This document shows, in pieces, positions 26,863 to 38,890 of a stretch of 64,000 nt of DNA (position 1 is the stretch's first letter; each line of letters starts with the position of its first letter). The translations under genes were made by a program, and so were the position numbers. This DNA comes from Ficedula albicollis (Eukaryota; Chordata; Aves; Passeriformes; Muscicapidae): contig NC_021673.1 in NCBI RefSeq assembly GCF_000247815.1, positions 35,722,194-35,786,193 on the forward strand, given 5' to 3'. The notes below the pieces were generated by a model that was not told where the DNA came from, made no database searches, and worked only from the letters and a program-made list of their open reading frames with translations.

Positions 26863-27008
26863 CTACATTAACAAGCCAGACAAATCACTAAGAATGCATG
26901 TTCTTAAACACGTTCTCCAGCGTAGAAACAGCTTTCTACATTAACAAGCCAAACAAATCACTAAGAATGCATGTTTTTAAACACGTTCTCCAGCGTAGAA
27001 ACAGCTTT
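26863..27008. repeat. Tandem duplication, 2 x 73 bp
   Basis: Units 26863-26935 and 26936-27008, each starting CTACATTAACAAGCCA and ending GTAGAAACAGCTTT, with two substitutions between them (G/A and C/T). Confidence 0.96.
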
Positions 27009-27286
27009 GTGTCATCTCCAGAAACAGCATCCAAGAAGGAAGGCTGGAGCTGCCTCCACTCAGATCTACCTCTTGCTACCACACCTTCTCTTTCCTCAGG
27101 TCATCAGGTGGGAAGAGCTGTCAGGCTCAGTTTAGTCTGCAAAAGTACAGCACATTAGTACCATGGACCAGTTTTGTTTTACTAAGCCATACATGTCAAT
27201 TACAAAAAGCATGCAGGACCAAAATGAGATGCCACAACAGCCCACCAGTTTTCAGAAGGTGAAGAGGTCAGCACTTCCTAAATATC

Positions 27287-27347
27287 AACCCCCCCCCCCC
27301 AGGAAAGCGGGGGGGGGGGGGGGGGAACCCCCCCCCCCCAGGAAAGC
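27287..27347. repeat. C12 / G17 / C12 homopolymer block with flanking direct repeat
   Basis: AA-C12-AGGAAAGC (27287-27308) is followed by G17 (27309-27325) and then by an exact copy of AA-C12-AGGAAAGC (27326-27347). A G run lodged between two identical copies of a short sequence that itself contains a C run looks like a mis-joined or badly filled assembly gap rather than native sequence. Native C/G-rich triplex-prone DNA cannot be ruled out from sequence alone. Confidence 0.9.
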
Positions 27348-27439
27348 ATTTATGACTATTCTGCAAAACTAGGATACATGTTGTCATCTCCCAAATCACT
27401 GGTCTCCTCTCTCAAAGTAAAGAAAACTGTGTATCTACA

Positions 27440-27790
27440 GACACACGGAGTGTTACAAACAGAGCAATGTAACAGTTGCGCTTTGCGTAGGGATGGACAG
27501 CCCTGCAATCCCCTACACGACCGGAGGCACCCAACCGTGCTGGAGTCTCAGCATCAGCTGGTCTCTCTTGCCCATATGATGTCTCATCATGAGGCACCAC
27601 ACGGGCAAGCTGTGTTTCATGGAACTTGCAGGGATATATGCTCAACTAGAAGTGTGTTCTGCCCCTGTAAACTCCTATTGCTTAGGACACGATTACTCGG
27701 TAGCTGTTTGGTTTGTAGGAATCCTTTTCCTCATCCTACCACACCATCGTGACACCACACCAACTAGCAGAGAGCATGAGACAGGAGGAC
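27440..27790. other. CpG-enriched patch, possible LTR or regulatory DNA
   Basis: CpG dinucleotides, scarce on both sides, cluster here (ACACACGGAG, TTGCGCTTTGCG, CACGACCGGAGG, ACCGTGC, ACACGGGC, ACACGATTACTCGG, ATCGTG). The segment has the length and character of a young solo LTR or a small CpG-rich regulatory region. No TG...CA borders with target-site duplication were found, and the two frames spanning it (27378-27752 + and 27412-27645 -) give unrecognised peptides. Confidence 0.3.
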
Positions 27791-28434
27791 TGTGAGACTT
27801 CAGCTTTATCTTCCTAGTAATCAACAACATATGTTCCTCCACTGCACTGCAAGGACACAGAGAAAACAGCTACTCTGCCACGGTCTAAGTCACTTTGGGG
27901 CTAAAAATACATAACACAGAACAGCTCAACGTGTTTTCAAATGGGGCTGTCTCAGATTCTTGTGAAATGAAAGTCTGTCTCAGAAAGGAATCCAAATCAG
28001 GTTTGTATCTACACAAATTCAAGCGTGAAACTTTGTGGCAGTGGTCTTAATGCTTATATTCTTCTCTAAATGTCAGGGGAAAAAGAAACACAGACCAGAC
28101 TCAAAACAGTAACTTTGCTTTCTTGTGCTTATCAGCCCTGCCTACTGGACTCTAAAAACTGTCATCATGCAAGACACTTGATTGCTTAACACCAGAGGTT
28201 CAAAGGAGGGAAGCTTCAATGGAGTCACAGTGAGGAAATCAGAGTAAGTCCACATAAACAGACTGCCTCCCAAACAAGCTGTCACTAACAAGAGTGTTCT
28301 ACTAAGCTACCTAACCACAACAAGGTAGAAAGCAACCAAAGGGTACCCAAAGAAAGGAAGACCTTTATGATTGTGACAAGAAAGGTGGGTTCTACTGTGC
28401 AACCACTGGTAAGAGAAATTAGGTGGGGGGAATG

Positions 28435-28484
28435 AAGAAAAAGAAAAGAAAAAAGAAAAAAAGAAAAAGAAAAAAAGAAAAAAG
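28435..28484 (+). repeat. Purine-rich simple repeat (GAAAA/GAAAAA)n
   Basis: About 50 bases consisting only of A and G, with G every 5-7 bases. A low-complexity microsatellite on the A-rich strand. Confidence 0.92.
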
Positions 28485-30850
28485 GCAAAAAGTCAGTTCT
28501 GCTATAATAGTAATAAAATAATGTTTGTTTAGGGAGGATGGGCTACCAGCTCAACATTTAACAAATCCTAGGACTCCAAAAAGGATGGCTTTAGAAATGA
28601 CCTTAAGAGAAAAGCTACAGTATTCCTGGAAGAACAGGGAGAGGATAATGTCTCATCTGAGAGAGAGATTGCTTACTTACCAGGGGTGCTTCAGCACACA
28701 CATTCAGTAACAGAACCAGTTGTTTGGATTGAGCATTCAGTGCTCAGTATGCTGAGCAGGAAAGCTAAGCAAATAATTCAGCTCTCAGATATGTAAAGTT
28801 CTGCCTCAAAAAAAATGTTGAGGGGAGTTATCCACATCTAGATCATTGATGCAGCTCTTCAGGAACATGATCCACACAAAATGAGTTAAAAATCAGCAGT
28901 GTGACAGATCACCTGCAAGGAGGGAAATTCAACAGAGGTATTGAGGTAGCTTGAAAAGGTAGCTACAATAACCCAAAGAATGGATCTGATATCAGGATGT
29001 ATTTAGTTATATAAACAAAAAAAGTTTTCAGGATAAATTAAGTAAGGACTTTGTAGGCAATGAACTAAAGATACTTAAAACATCCATTAAGAGCTCTGAA
29101 TCTCATCAAGTTCATGCCTCAAGCAGACTGCCCGAACAAGCCCAAGCATTCAACCTCAAAGTGAGTCAGGAGATAGAGAGTGGCCTGTATACTCCAGAAT
29201 TAGACATGTGTTTGCCTAGCAAGAAAAAACAGGGTTTCTTTTCAGGCAGGTAATTGTCCAGCTTATGAGATTCAAAAGCCCCAGTCAAGACCTCATTTTA
29301 GAAAGCAGATTGCTTTGTTTTTCACAAAATCCTTTTCTCCCTTACTTCAATTTCAGATTTCTTCATCTTTACTCCTTTACTCTGCTTCTTTATTTTCTTG
29401 GAAAGGCACCTTCTGTATTTATATGGTTAATACAGAGGCCAGAACAATTCAAGTACAATATATCCTACCATGCCTATGTTCAGTCTCCTGTTCCTAAGCT
29501 ACACCTGTTCTGCAGAGCACCAAAAATAAATAAATTAGAACAATCAGTATTCACAAGAAAAGAAGGCTTTGAGACTTTACAGGACGAAGCGCTTCAGTGG
29601 TTCCAGGACAGAAAAGCAGCAGCCCTGAGAAAGGCTCCACCAACCACCCATCTGTGGAGCAACAGGAGAAGGGAACAGAATGAACAGTCAGGAGGTGAGC
29701 AGCAGGTGAGCACAAACACCGGATGGAGATTTCTAAACTTTGGTTTTTTAAAGCAGTAACAGAACAGTAGGCAATTTATGATTTCCCTACAAAGCCTAAA
29801 TCAGGTACCCGCCAAATCTACCACAGAATGCACATGTAACACCTTTCCAGGTGAGTACATTGTATGCAAAGGGTAAACCACTTTGGGGCTCCAAGCACCA
29901 CAATCTGGGGTCTCTGTGTACATGCAGCAGAATGCTCTGCTGAGCAGAACTTCTTATCAAAAGCTAAACACTGCTGGAGTAGAGTTTCCTCCATGTAGGT
30001 ATGGGATTTATAATCCCTTTCCTTAAACTACCAGTCAGGGCAGAGCTTGGCAGGTAAGTAGAAGTGTCAGGTGATGAGAAGGGTAGAACAGTAGTGTAGT
30101 ACAGAAGAAAGATATAAAGGTCCAATTCTGCTCCACAGGTTGACACAGACAAGAAAAAAAAATTATTTCCTAGGTTTGTATGATGTTTTTTCAATCATGA
30201 AAGGAAGAACAATCCCTCAAAAGTCTTCTCCCAAAGTACAGATACTGGAAGGTTTGAGTTTTTAATTCCTACCTCTGCAATTTTCTATCTTGTATCAATT
30301 TCCCAAAACAGAACTGTGGGCACATCCCAACCTCCTCTCTTCAGTTCTCTCTTCTTCTCCTAACTACTTGCAGATCTGCAGGCTTCTGAAAGGAACATGA
30401 ACCTGGTCTTCAATTACAACTAATATTTTTAAATTACATGCAGAAAGATCAGCATGAATTATTGTTCCTAATTACCGATATAGCAAGTCTAATGGCATAC
30501 AATGAGTGCATAATAAATTTTAAATTATTACACCATGCAAGCTGACAATACTTTCTAGAGAGCTGTATACTCAATCCTGTGCCATGGTTCTAGTCACACA
30601 ACACCATAGAGATTATGAGCAAATACTAACAGGCTTTCCATATGTATGCACACCTGCTACTACAGAACAAGCAATTGCAAAACTGTGTGTTTGAGCTCAA
30701 TCTTGAATTCATGAGGTATCAAGTGTTTTTAGCAGCCACTTACACCATTGCAGGCAAAACTCCAATCCTTTGCATTATTAAGGAGTTGTGCTTTGTAGGG
30801 CAGAGCAAAGGGATTTGGTTTCCAAATGCAGATGCTATGGCTCCCATATA

Positions 30851-30884
30851 GGCAGGGTCAGAGAAAAGGCAGGGTCAAAGAAAA
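30851..30884. repeat. Short tandem duplication, 2 x 17 bp
   Basis: GGCAGGGTCAGAGAAAA at 30851 is followed immediately by GGCAGGGTCAAAGAAAA at 30868, with one substitution. Confidence 0.9.
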
Positions 30885-31770
30885 GGCATTCCCCTCATTT
30901 CCAGCATGTTTGGTGGTAGTAAGCAATCCTGTGGCTGGAACACTGTGCCACTATCAGGAACAGAAGGATTCACTACTGTACACCTACTACATTTCTGAGG
31001 TCAGTGGGATCAAGTAGAAGTAGGGTGACAATGTTACAGGAACTACACTTCCTACTTAAAAAAGAAACAAAGGAAGAAGTCAGGTCACCACTTGGAAAAA
31101 AAAAATGCAGCTATCAATTAACCCAATGTATCTCCAGAACATTCATTAAGTTTATAAATGCATATAATTTTTATTATATTTGTTTAAATATTTGAAATGC
31201 ATTTGAGGCCATATATACAGTTCAGATATAGCAAGAGTAGATACAGAACCTCTTGCCCATCTCTTTCACAATGAATTCTAACTCAGATTTATGAAAATTT
31301 GCTGCAGAAGTAAAATTCTTCAGGTAAAGGCTGCTCAAAGACAACCTTTTTTTTTTAGATTTCATTAAAATCCAACCACTTAATATTAAAATACAAGAGT
31401 GCAACCAAAAATATCCACAGAAGGTAACAGCAACAAATACCTTTTCCCCATCCTGTGCATTCAATTATTGTTGCATACCTGAGCAAGCACTTGGTATTTA
31501 CCCTGGCTCTGGAAGCAGGTTGAGCAAGCCACTAAAACTCCCTGGCATATAACAGTTCCATTATTGCCTGTGGAGTTAGCTGGATTTATACCTGGCAAGG
31601 TTAGGACTGACAGTGTTTAACACATCATTTTCCAAGACAAAATTGTAGACTTTATCTCCCCACTCAATCTGGTCTAAAGAGAGCCCTGGGTAACTGCCCC
31701 ATGGTAACTGTCAGCAAAGATTAAGTATATGCTTTGGTTCTGATGGCAGGCTCTTTACAATCACATCCTT

Positions 31771-31810
31771 CCCCCCCCCCCGGGGGGGGGGGGGGGGGGG
31801 GGGGGCCCCC
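31771..31810. repeat. C11-G24-C5 homopolymer block
   Basis: Eleven C residues, then 24 G residues, then five C residues, in otherwise ordinary sequence. The self-complementary C/G arrangement, together with the similar block at 27.3 kb and the kilobase G run at 41.4 kb, suggests an assembly or base-calling artefact. The bases immediately around it should be treated with caution. Confidence 0.93.
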
Positions 31811-32199
31811 ACCTCCAAGGAAAAAAAAAATCTGCCAGGAAGAAAGGGCTTATTCTGGATAAATGAAATGAGAACACTAGACACAGGTAGCTCAATCTCT
31901 AGACAGCTCTCCTAAGACAGAGACCAAAGTCTGGAAGCCCTGTCAAGCATGGCTGCCAAAGATGAAGCATGAGGACTGATATGGCTACATTGTCAGCATT
32001 TCTCATCTATAAGACAGTATTTAGTAAATTTATGAGATTTTCTAAGGTGAAAAGAAAATGCAGTTGTCACCAATGCTATGACTGTTTGCAAGGAGTCCTA
32101 CAGCACAACTAGAAAGCCTCTCTCAAGTACAGCAAGTGCTCACAGTGAGCACAGGAAAATGAAGATTCCCTAGAGAAGTGCTGTGAAATCAAAGTACAT

Positions 32200-32281
32200 A
32201 CAAAAAATTCTGTGTAACATTATCTTCTCACCCTTCTCACACAAAAAAATCTGTGTAACATTATCTTCTCACCCTTCTCAC
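32200..32281. repeat. Tandem duplication, 2 x 41 bp
   Basis: The block TCTGTGTAACATTATCTTCT and the following CACCCTTCTCAC occur at 32209 and again at 32250, each preceded by an A-rich tract. The offset is 41 bp. Confidence 0.94.
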
Positions 32282-35200
32282 TCACCACACCACTACTTTG
32301 CCTCAAGGACCAGAGAACACTTACAATTACAGTAAGGACCAGTCTTCCTAATTCCTCCCTGGAAGGACATGCAACCACCAATTTTATTTTAACACATTTA
32401 AGCTTTCCTTTTTTCCTCCAAATATCACCATCATCATAGTTACAAGCAATTTTTAGTGAACTTGTTACTGCCAGCTGCTTGGTCCATGCTGTCACATCCA
32501 TGGCACTCTGCATCTGATGAATAACCCTCAGCCTGGGCACACAGAGCAGCATACTTCTGAGCCTCTCCCCCTTTCTGTGCTGCCACTGCTGTGAAAATTT
32601 TTCACTCCCCTTCCACAAATCCATGTTCTTCACATTAACATAGTTATTAAGTGAGCAGGAAGCTCTTGCAATATAGCGCAAGCAAATTTATTGGAAAAAG
32701 GAGTATTTGAGGTTTTCCTTAGTGGCTTTTTAACACACCTTTGTCTGTAATCTACTCTATGCAAAAGGAAAAACAAAAAAGTTCAGACAATGAAAACCTG
32801 ATTCCTCAGGAGAATGGCTCTGCAGATATACCCAGAACTTAACAGGATAGACAGAAAAGCTCCCTGGTCCCAAACCGAAATAGAGATGAGTATGTGCATG
32901 GCTCACTGTTATTTTCTGCATTAAAACTGAGATCTTAATAACTCTCACATCACCAAGTTAACTCAGTATAACCATCACGTAGCAGACTCTCCTCAACCCA
33001 ACAGCAAGTTAAAGAACATATTGCTACAAAACCATGTCAACTTCAAGGGCTTCCCTAAAAGTTTCTAAACAGATTTACTTGTATCAATGTCAGTTCTTTG
33101 ATCTGAAGACAAAGGAAGCAAGGGTAGACTGCAGTAATCTGGTATGCAGCTTTCACCTGCCAGCAGGCAAACACCTCAAGTCTACACGAAGCCTTTAAAT
33201 GAATTTTGAGGTCACTTCCACAGCATTGATACACACACTCTGATGAACGCACACAGCAGGATTACATCACAATAAATGACTGAAATTAAATATAAAAATA
33301 ATTAAATAGTGTTGTTTTCAACACTGAATGCCCCTAAGGGGCTGAGCTAACATCCATGTACCTCAGTGAAACTGGATCTCCTGCATTTTAAATGTACCAC
33401 CTCCCTGTTTCTGGGTTATGGCTTCTATTGGGACAATTCCCAGAAAGTAAGATAGTGACTACATTACACACTGCTGGAGAAACAGGTGATACTCCTTTCC
33501 ACTTCACACTGGGGTATTTAGAGGTTCAAATTTTACTCACAGACTATTTATTATCTGTCAAAATATGATGGGGGAACAAATTAATTTCCATAAGGAACAG
33601 AGACATTTATAGCTTACTCAAGCTTTACAATACACTTGGGGTAGGTATCTCAGAAGTGACCAAATATTCTATAAAACTATAAAAAGATTTTGTTGGACCA
33701 GTTTCAGCAGTGCCAGTGTTTCAAAATGAAAGTACTCAGCTTTTCGCAAACAAAAAAAGAAACATAATAAATAAGATGGCCTTTATTAGCACACAATGAA
33801 ATCTTTCTCAAAATCAGAAGAAACGTTTCAAAATTCATCCACAATCAAGTTTTAATCTTTGTCCATAAAGAACTGATCAACTTCGCTTCAAAACCCCATT
33901 CAATTTTTCCCTTAAGCTGGTAAATTGCTTCTTCTATGTCTACTCCATCCTTTGTAACACAAAATGGAACATTAAAAAGATATGACTAACACCTGTATTT
34001 AAGTCAGTTCAGTCTTCAATGAATTACAGTGTCTGAAATGAAACTGCACAGTAGTAATATACTCCATCCTGTGCACTTATGAGAGACACAACAAGTGCAG
34101 TGTCATCAGCATCTCTGGTGAAAAAATCCATTCCCCTCGTTTATCACAGCACAGAGTTAAGAAGGAGCCTTGTAAGAATTCAGGGAACACAAATATTAAC
34201 AGCCAAGAAAACATCATTAAATCATAAACTGGAATATTTCTTCTTTTCTACAGCTCTGAATATTGGTCCATCATCTCATAACTCAAGTGTAATAAACCAT
34301 AGGTACTCTCCCAAAGCATTTCCAAAAATCTCAAGATAGAATTAGACACTGAGTAACAGGAATTGGTTGTTTAATTTTTAATGTGAAGTTATTCACTGAG
34401 ACAGTCCTTTAAAACCAAGGACTCTTTACTGTTAAACAGAGCTGATTTATCAAATCAATTCTCTAATTGTCGCCATTTCAAATTAACACTAAAATCTTTG
34501 TCTCTGCCTTTCTCAAAGCGTATAGAGCAGCTATTTTCTTAGATGGTTATCATCCAAATTTTGAATAACTGGTGCTTACTAGAGATAAATAAAATTCTCA
34601 GTGAAAAATGGCTTATTCAAGAAAAGTAATTATAAATAAAGAAAAAATAGCACATTTGGAAGCAACATAAAATGTACACTGCAAGCGGCAGGCCTGTAGT
34701 GCTTCCTTCTTCTGCATTAAAGTATTCTGCAGCTTGACACAAAATATTTCTGATTATTGTTTGCATTTGCATTATATTCTAGAAGAGGAAGGAAAGGTAG
34801 GTAAGATTGTCTCAAATTGAACAGATATTTCTTTATCTTCTGGCATCACCCCTTCATCAAATTATTTTTTACTGTACAATTACTATTTTTTATTATACGA
34901 TTTTGCATTCCTCAAGAAACGATGAAGTGGAAAAAGATAATTTGACTGGCAGCCACCTGATTATTTTACAGGTCTCATAAGAACTGGGGATTAGCTATGA
35001 AAACATCCATTTTGCCACAAAGGTAAATACGCCCTACACAAGTGAAGTGTAGTGTCACTGCAACAAGTTACCTGATGTTTCTTCAGGTTTTCATTTTCCA
35101 GTTCTTTCACAGATCTGCTGGCATACAAGAGGAACAATCCCTGCCAGTTGTATGGATACAGCACTGCAATGGGCCTCATTCCAGCAAGTAGAGGAAAAAG

Positions 35201-37042
35201 GAAAGATCCCTATCAGCTTTATGTGAGACCTTCAATCTTAAAAACGAAAAATTAGTTTGCAACATGTTCACAGATGTTTGCTTTCCATCTTTCCTTCCCA
35301 TAAAATATATGGCTCAAGCTTTACATCATTAAACACTTTATATCTTATCCTCCATGTACTTGGTAACCTCAGAGCAAGAAAACATTTCATGTCACTGAAG
35401 TATGAAAAAATTATGTTTTAGTCTAAGTTAAATGACAATTCTATTTTCCTCCACATGATTAATATATTCTAGAATTGGTTACAAGAGTCACATTTACATT
35501 TTATCACAATTTATATTCAAAGCCAAAGAGCAAAAGAAGCCATACTTGTAAATGCAAAGTTATCCAAAAACCTGCTCTGCTCAAGATTACATGTGGGGGG
35601 AAAAAGTGCTGATTAGATCTTTTAGTCAAAAAAAGACTTCCTGAGACAGAAGGGCCTTCCTCACCATACCAACTTGCAAAGCAAAGCAATGCAATCAACC
35701 AACATCCTTGGAAAACACATCCTTCTCTGTGAAATGCATTTTGAATAAAAAACAAAAACTACAGTTGCAGAAGTAGTGGGCAGAGGATGAACTTGAGCTA
35801 AACGTAGCTGTAAATGTAGGAAGCTGCTTTTCATGAACAATAATTAGTACTCCTGCGGAGGTAAACACACCTAATTGTTTATTTTGCAAGGACACACATT
35901 CATGCATATTACTGGCAAGCATGGGTCTGTCATCTATTTCTAGATGCTGATGAGAACACTCCACGTACTTAGCTGCCACATCACTCCTGGTGGAAAAAGC
36001 CTTAGGTTGAGATTTACCACTTTTTCAAAACTGCCGTGTCAACTCCAAATGTTAAATTACACATTGAGCAAATGCTACAAGAAAGTTACATGATGGCAGC
36101 CACTTAAATGATGTTCACACTCTTGTGAAGAGCTCAGCTTTAAGTGAGCACAATCTGTCATACTGACTTAGGTTTCCCAGGCCTTCCATAGATGCTGGTG
36201 TGTATCCCCTCATCCTCATCTTTAGCAATATTCAACAGTTGGATCTTCTTATGCTTGTTTTATACATCATGCAGTTGGCCCCAGCATAGAAGCTGTCACC
36301 TCTGTCAGGCTGCACTTCATCCAAGATGCTGCTGGAAGTCTGGGCAACACGGCAGTGGGGAGCACAGCCCACATTTTAGCAATACCAAATGACATCTTAG
36401 CACATGCTCACACATTCAACACCTCTAACTATCAAAGTGAGGACACCACACTGTTATTAGCATGTCTGAGAAAATATTGAAAGGGACAGCTTTAAGAAAG
36501 GTACGTGCACTTAGCCAAGGGCTTATTCAACTACTTGTGCTCTTTGCTGGGGAATCTGGCCCCTTGACTGCATAATACTAAGAATTGAAGTCGGTGAAGG
36601 CAGCAGATGTCAAAGCTACCACCAGACATGGAAATTCATAAGCCTCTTTCTCCCTCCATATGACCTGAACTTTCCAGATGGGTAGTATTTTGTACGCAAG
36701 GTTTTGGTCTGTCTTCTGCAATTACTCTTTTATGGAGAAAATTTTATTTTTCCTGCTAATCCTACCACTTAGAAAAGCAGCTGCCTCTGCTCCCACAGCA
36801 AGTACTGTTCTGTTGCAGGACCCATCCTAGTATTTGGGAATCAGTCAAGCTTCATGAAAAGCTCCCAGTTCCAACAGCAACACTACAAAAATACTCCATT
36901 GAAAGCTATCCAGCACTGTGACTTCTTGCAAAGCTATAATGAAATGTTCAGCAACAGCTGATCACCTTTTCCTGTGCAATTACTGTATAAGCACATGGTC
37001 TTTCTTTTTCCCCTTCAAATTCTAGTAGTTTCAGTTAAATAC

Positions 37043-37190
37043 AACTCTACTTCTGAGTAATAGTGTCTTCAGATTTACGTTTTGTATCTCTTCCTATCCG
37101 CTCTTCCACCTTATCAAACTCTACTTCCGAGTAAGAGTGTCTTCAGATTTAGGTTTTGTATCTCTTCCTATCCGCTCTTCCACCTCTTCT
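37043..37190. repeat. Tandem duplication, 2 x 74 bp
   Basis: Units 37043-37116 and 37117-37190, both beginning AACTCTACTT and sharing GTGTCTTCAGATTTA and TATCCGCTCTTCCACCT. Three substitutions were noticed before the copies diverge at the end. Confidence 0.95.
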
Positions 37191-38615
37191 AGCCCACCAT
37201 CACATGTCTGGACACTCATTTCATTCACATCTATTTCCTCAATGCTTGATGAGCCTCAGGAGAAGCAGTAATTGCTCATATCAGCCAAAAAGCATACAAG
37301 TGCATACACCATGTCAGCACTTATCATGAACCAAGTGACCACACAGTGCCTCATACAAACAGCAACCTCACCCAATTTTAAAGTATTTTACTATGAATAC
37401 CATGCAAAAATTAAAATAAATAAATGTTGTTAAAACCTGGTGAAGAGATCCAGCTTGAAATCGGTCCTTCGGCATCAGAGTAAACTTCACCTTGGAACTA
37501 AGGAGCTAGCTGAATCACCACTCTAAAAGGGTGTGGTTCAACTGCAGGTACATTGGGGGAGAAACAAGTTGAGGGAAAGAGAAGAGAAAAAAAACCCAAC
37601 AAAACAACAACAAAAAAAAAACAACCCAAAACCACCTCACCAGAATTGTGACCCTCTGGACTTCCTGCCTGGACTTGTATGAACAGGTCAAAATGCCCCA
37701 GAAGACTCAAGTGTATTTTCAGAAACACTCTGTGGAAGCAGTTGTGCTGGTCCCAACATCACAGCTGAAGACATTACTGGACTACAGAAATGCAATAAAT
37801 TTTGCTGTGTTGCCACAGCTGAATATTTGGCCGTACAAAATTAGTGGGTTTGAGAGTCTTTTTCCTCGTCTCTTGACATCACTATGGGGAATTGCGTCCA
37901 TTCCATTTGACAGTCTGAATCTGGCTAATTGTAGTAAATTTGGCCTTTTGCTCATGGACTAGAGATGTCAGAAAAGTCAACCAAACTACCTGCAAGGAAG
38001 GGGTCAGAGACAGGGAGACAGCCTAGCAAGGCAGGCCAAATGCCTCCCTTCTCAGCACACTTGCAGAGAAGGTAACAGCACTTCAGGTTGCTTGGACAAC
38101 GTGCTCATAGAAAAAGCTGACAGAGGAGTATTTACAAATCAGCAGTTTTAAATCAACGTCCATTTCCAGCTGTGAGCCACAGCAAATGTGATCACACTGC
38201 TTAGTAGTATTGCTACAGACTGCAGAACACAGGCTCATTGCAGAGGCCACCAGGAGGGCTTGGCCTGCCTTACGAGAGACCCCAGAGCAGTGCTCTGAGT
38301 GACCCCAATTCTTCACAAGTCTTTGATCTATAAAAGCAAAACCCAAAAAGCAGCTGATGCACACCCAGCACCATCTTGGAGTTGAATACCTCATCCAACG
38401 GCCACAACTCTCCCAAATTATATGCACTGATACTTTTTCAAGTAACTGGTAACCTCTCACGCGGTCACCAAGATGTAGGTGGAAAAAAACCCCAAACCAC
38501 ACCACTGCACACTGAATTATTTCATTACAATATAATTATTCATTAGTATTATTGGCAAAGAAAGCAACTGTGGAATTGCTCAGAAATGTCTCCAGAATGC
38601 CACAAAAGTGTTTCA

Positions 38616-38890
38616 CAGAATCACAGAACAAGCAAGGCTGGAAGGGACCACAGTGGGTCATCTGATCCAACCTCCCTGCTTAAGCATGCTTAAGCATCTT
38701 ATCCTAGAGCACACGGCACAGGATTGCACCCAGATGGTTCTTGTGCATCTCCAATGAGGAGACTCCACAATCACTCTGGGCAACTTGTTCCCACAAGGCA
38801 GAGAAGTATTTCCTCATGTTCAGGTGAAAATTCCTGTGTGTCATTTTCTTCCCATCGCCTCTTTTCCTGTTTTCTTATGCTAAGCTGAGT
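38616..38890 (-). mobile_element. CR1 LINE 3' fragment, minus strand
   Basis: The + strand starts ACAGAATCACAGAACAAGCAAGG, then GGCTGGAAGGGACCACAGTGGG and CTGATCCAACCTCCCTGC, the reverse complement of an avian CR1 3' end with the element's 3' terminus at about 38616. A typical block, GTATTTCCTCATGTTCAGGT, follows near 38809. This is a short, strongly 5'-truncated and diverged copy. A small 10-bp repeat (GCTTAAGCAT, twice near 38680) lies within it. Confidence 0.9.

Larger units (their letters stand above)
23401..27286. other. Non-coding stretch, no gene recognised
   Basis: AT-rich, A-skewed unique sequence with the 26863-27008 duplication and one candidate minus-strand exon (25381-25511), both listed separately. 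No other gene, RNA or repeat family recognised. Confidence 0.5.
27791..38615. other. Non-coding stretch, no gene recognised
   Basis: Unique AT-rich sequence with persistent + strand A excess (line 33241-33300: 30 A, 13 T). It holds the purine-rich simple repeat at 28435, small duplications at 30851, 32200 and 37043, and a C/G block at 31771, all listed separately. The 153-codon minus-strand frame at 32220-32681 is the longest non-repetitive ORF in the window. It matches nothing I know, shows no family motif and includes part of a local tandem duplication, so I do not call it a gene. Confidence 0.5.

Noticed and set aside
29582..29694. Possible plus-strand exon between TTTACAG|GACGAAG and CAGGAG|GTGAGC
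   Set aside because: The frame is open and the donor strong, but the acceptor tract is poor, it lies on the strand opposite to the inferred transcription, and the peptide is unrecognised.
32220..32681. 153-codon minus-strand ORF, the longest outside repeats
   Set aside because: No recognisable domain and no supporting splice sites. Its 3' end overlaps a 41-bp tandem duplication. A single frame of this length is expected by chance in 64 kb of six-frame sequence.
38083..38505. 140-codon minus-strand frame with an acceptor-like TTTTGCTTTTATAG
   Set aside because: Frame composition is not protein-like, the donor CGTAAG is weak in context, and no homology is recognised.
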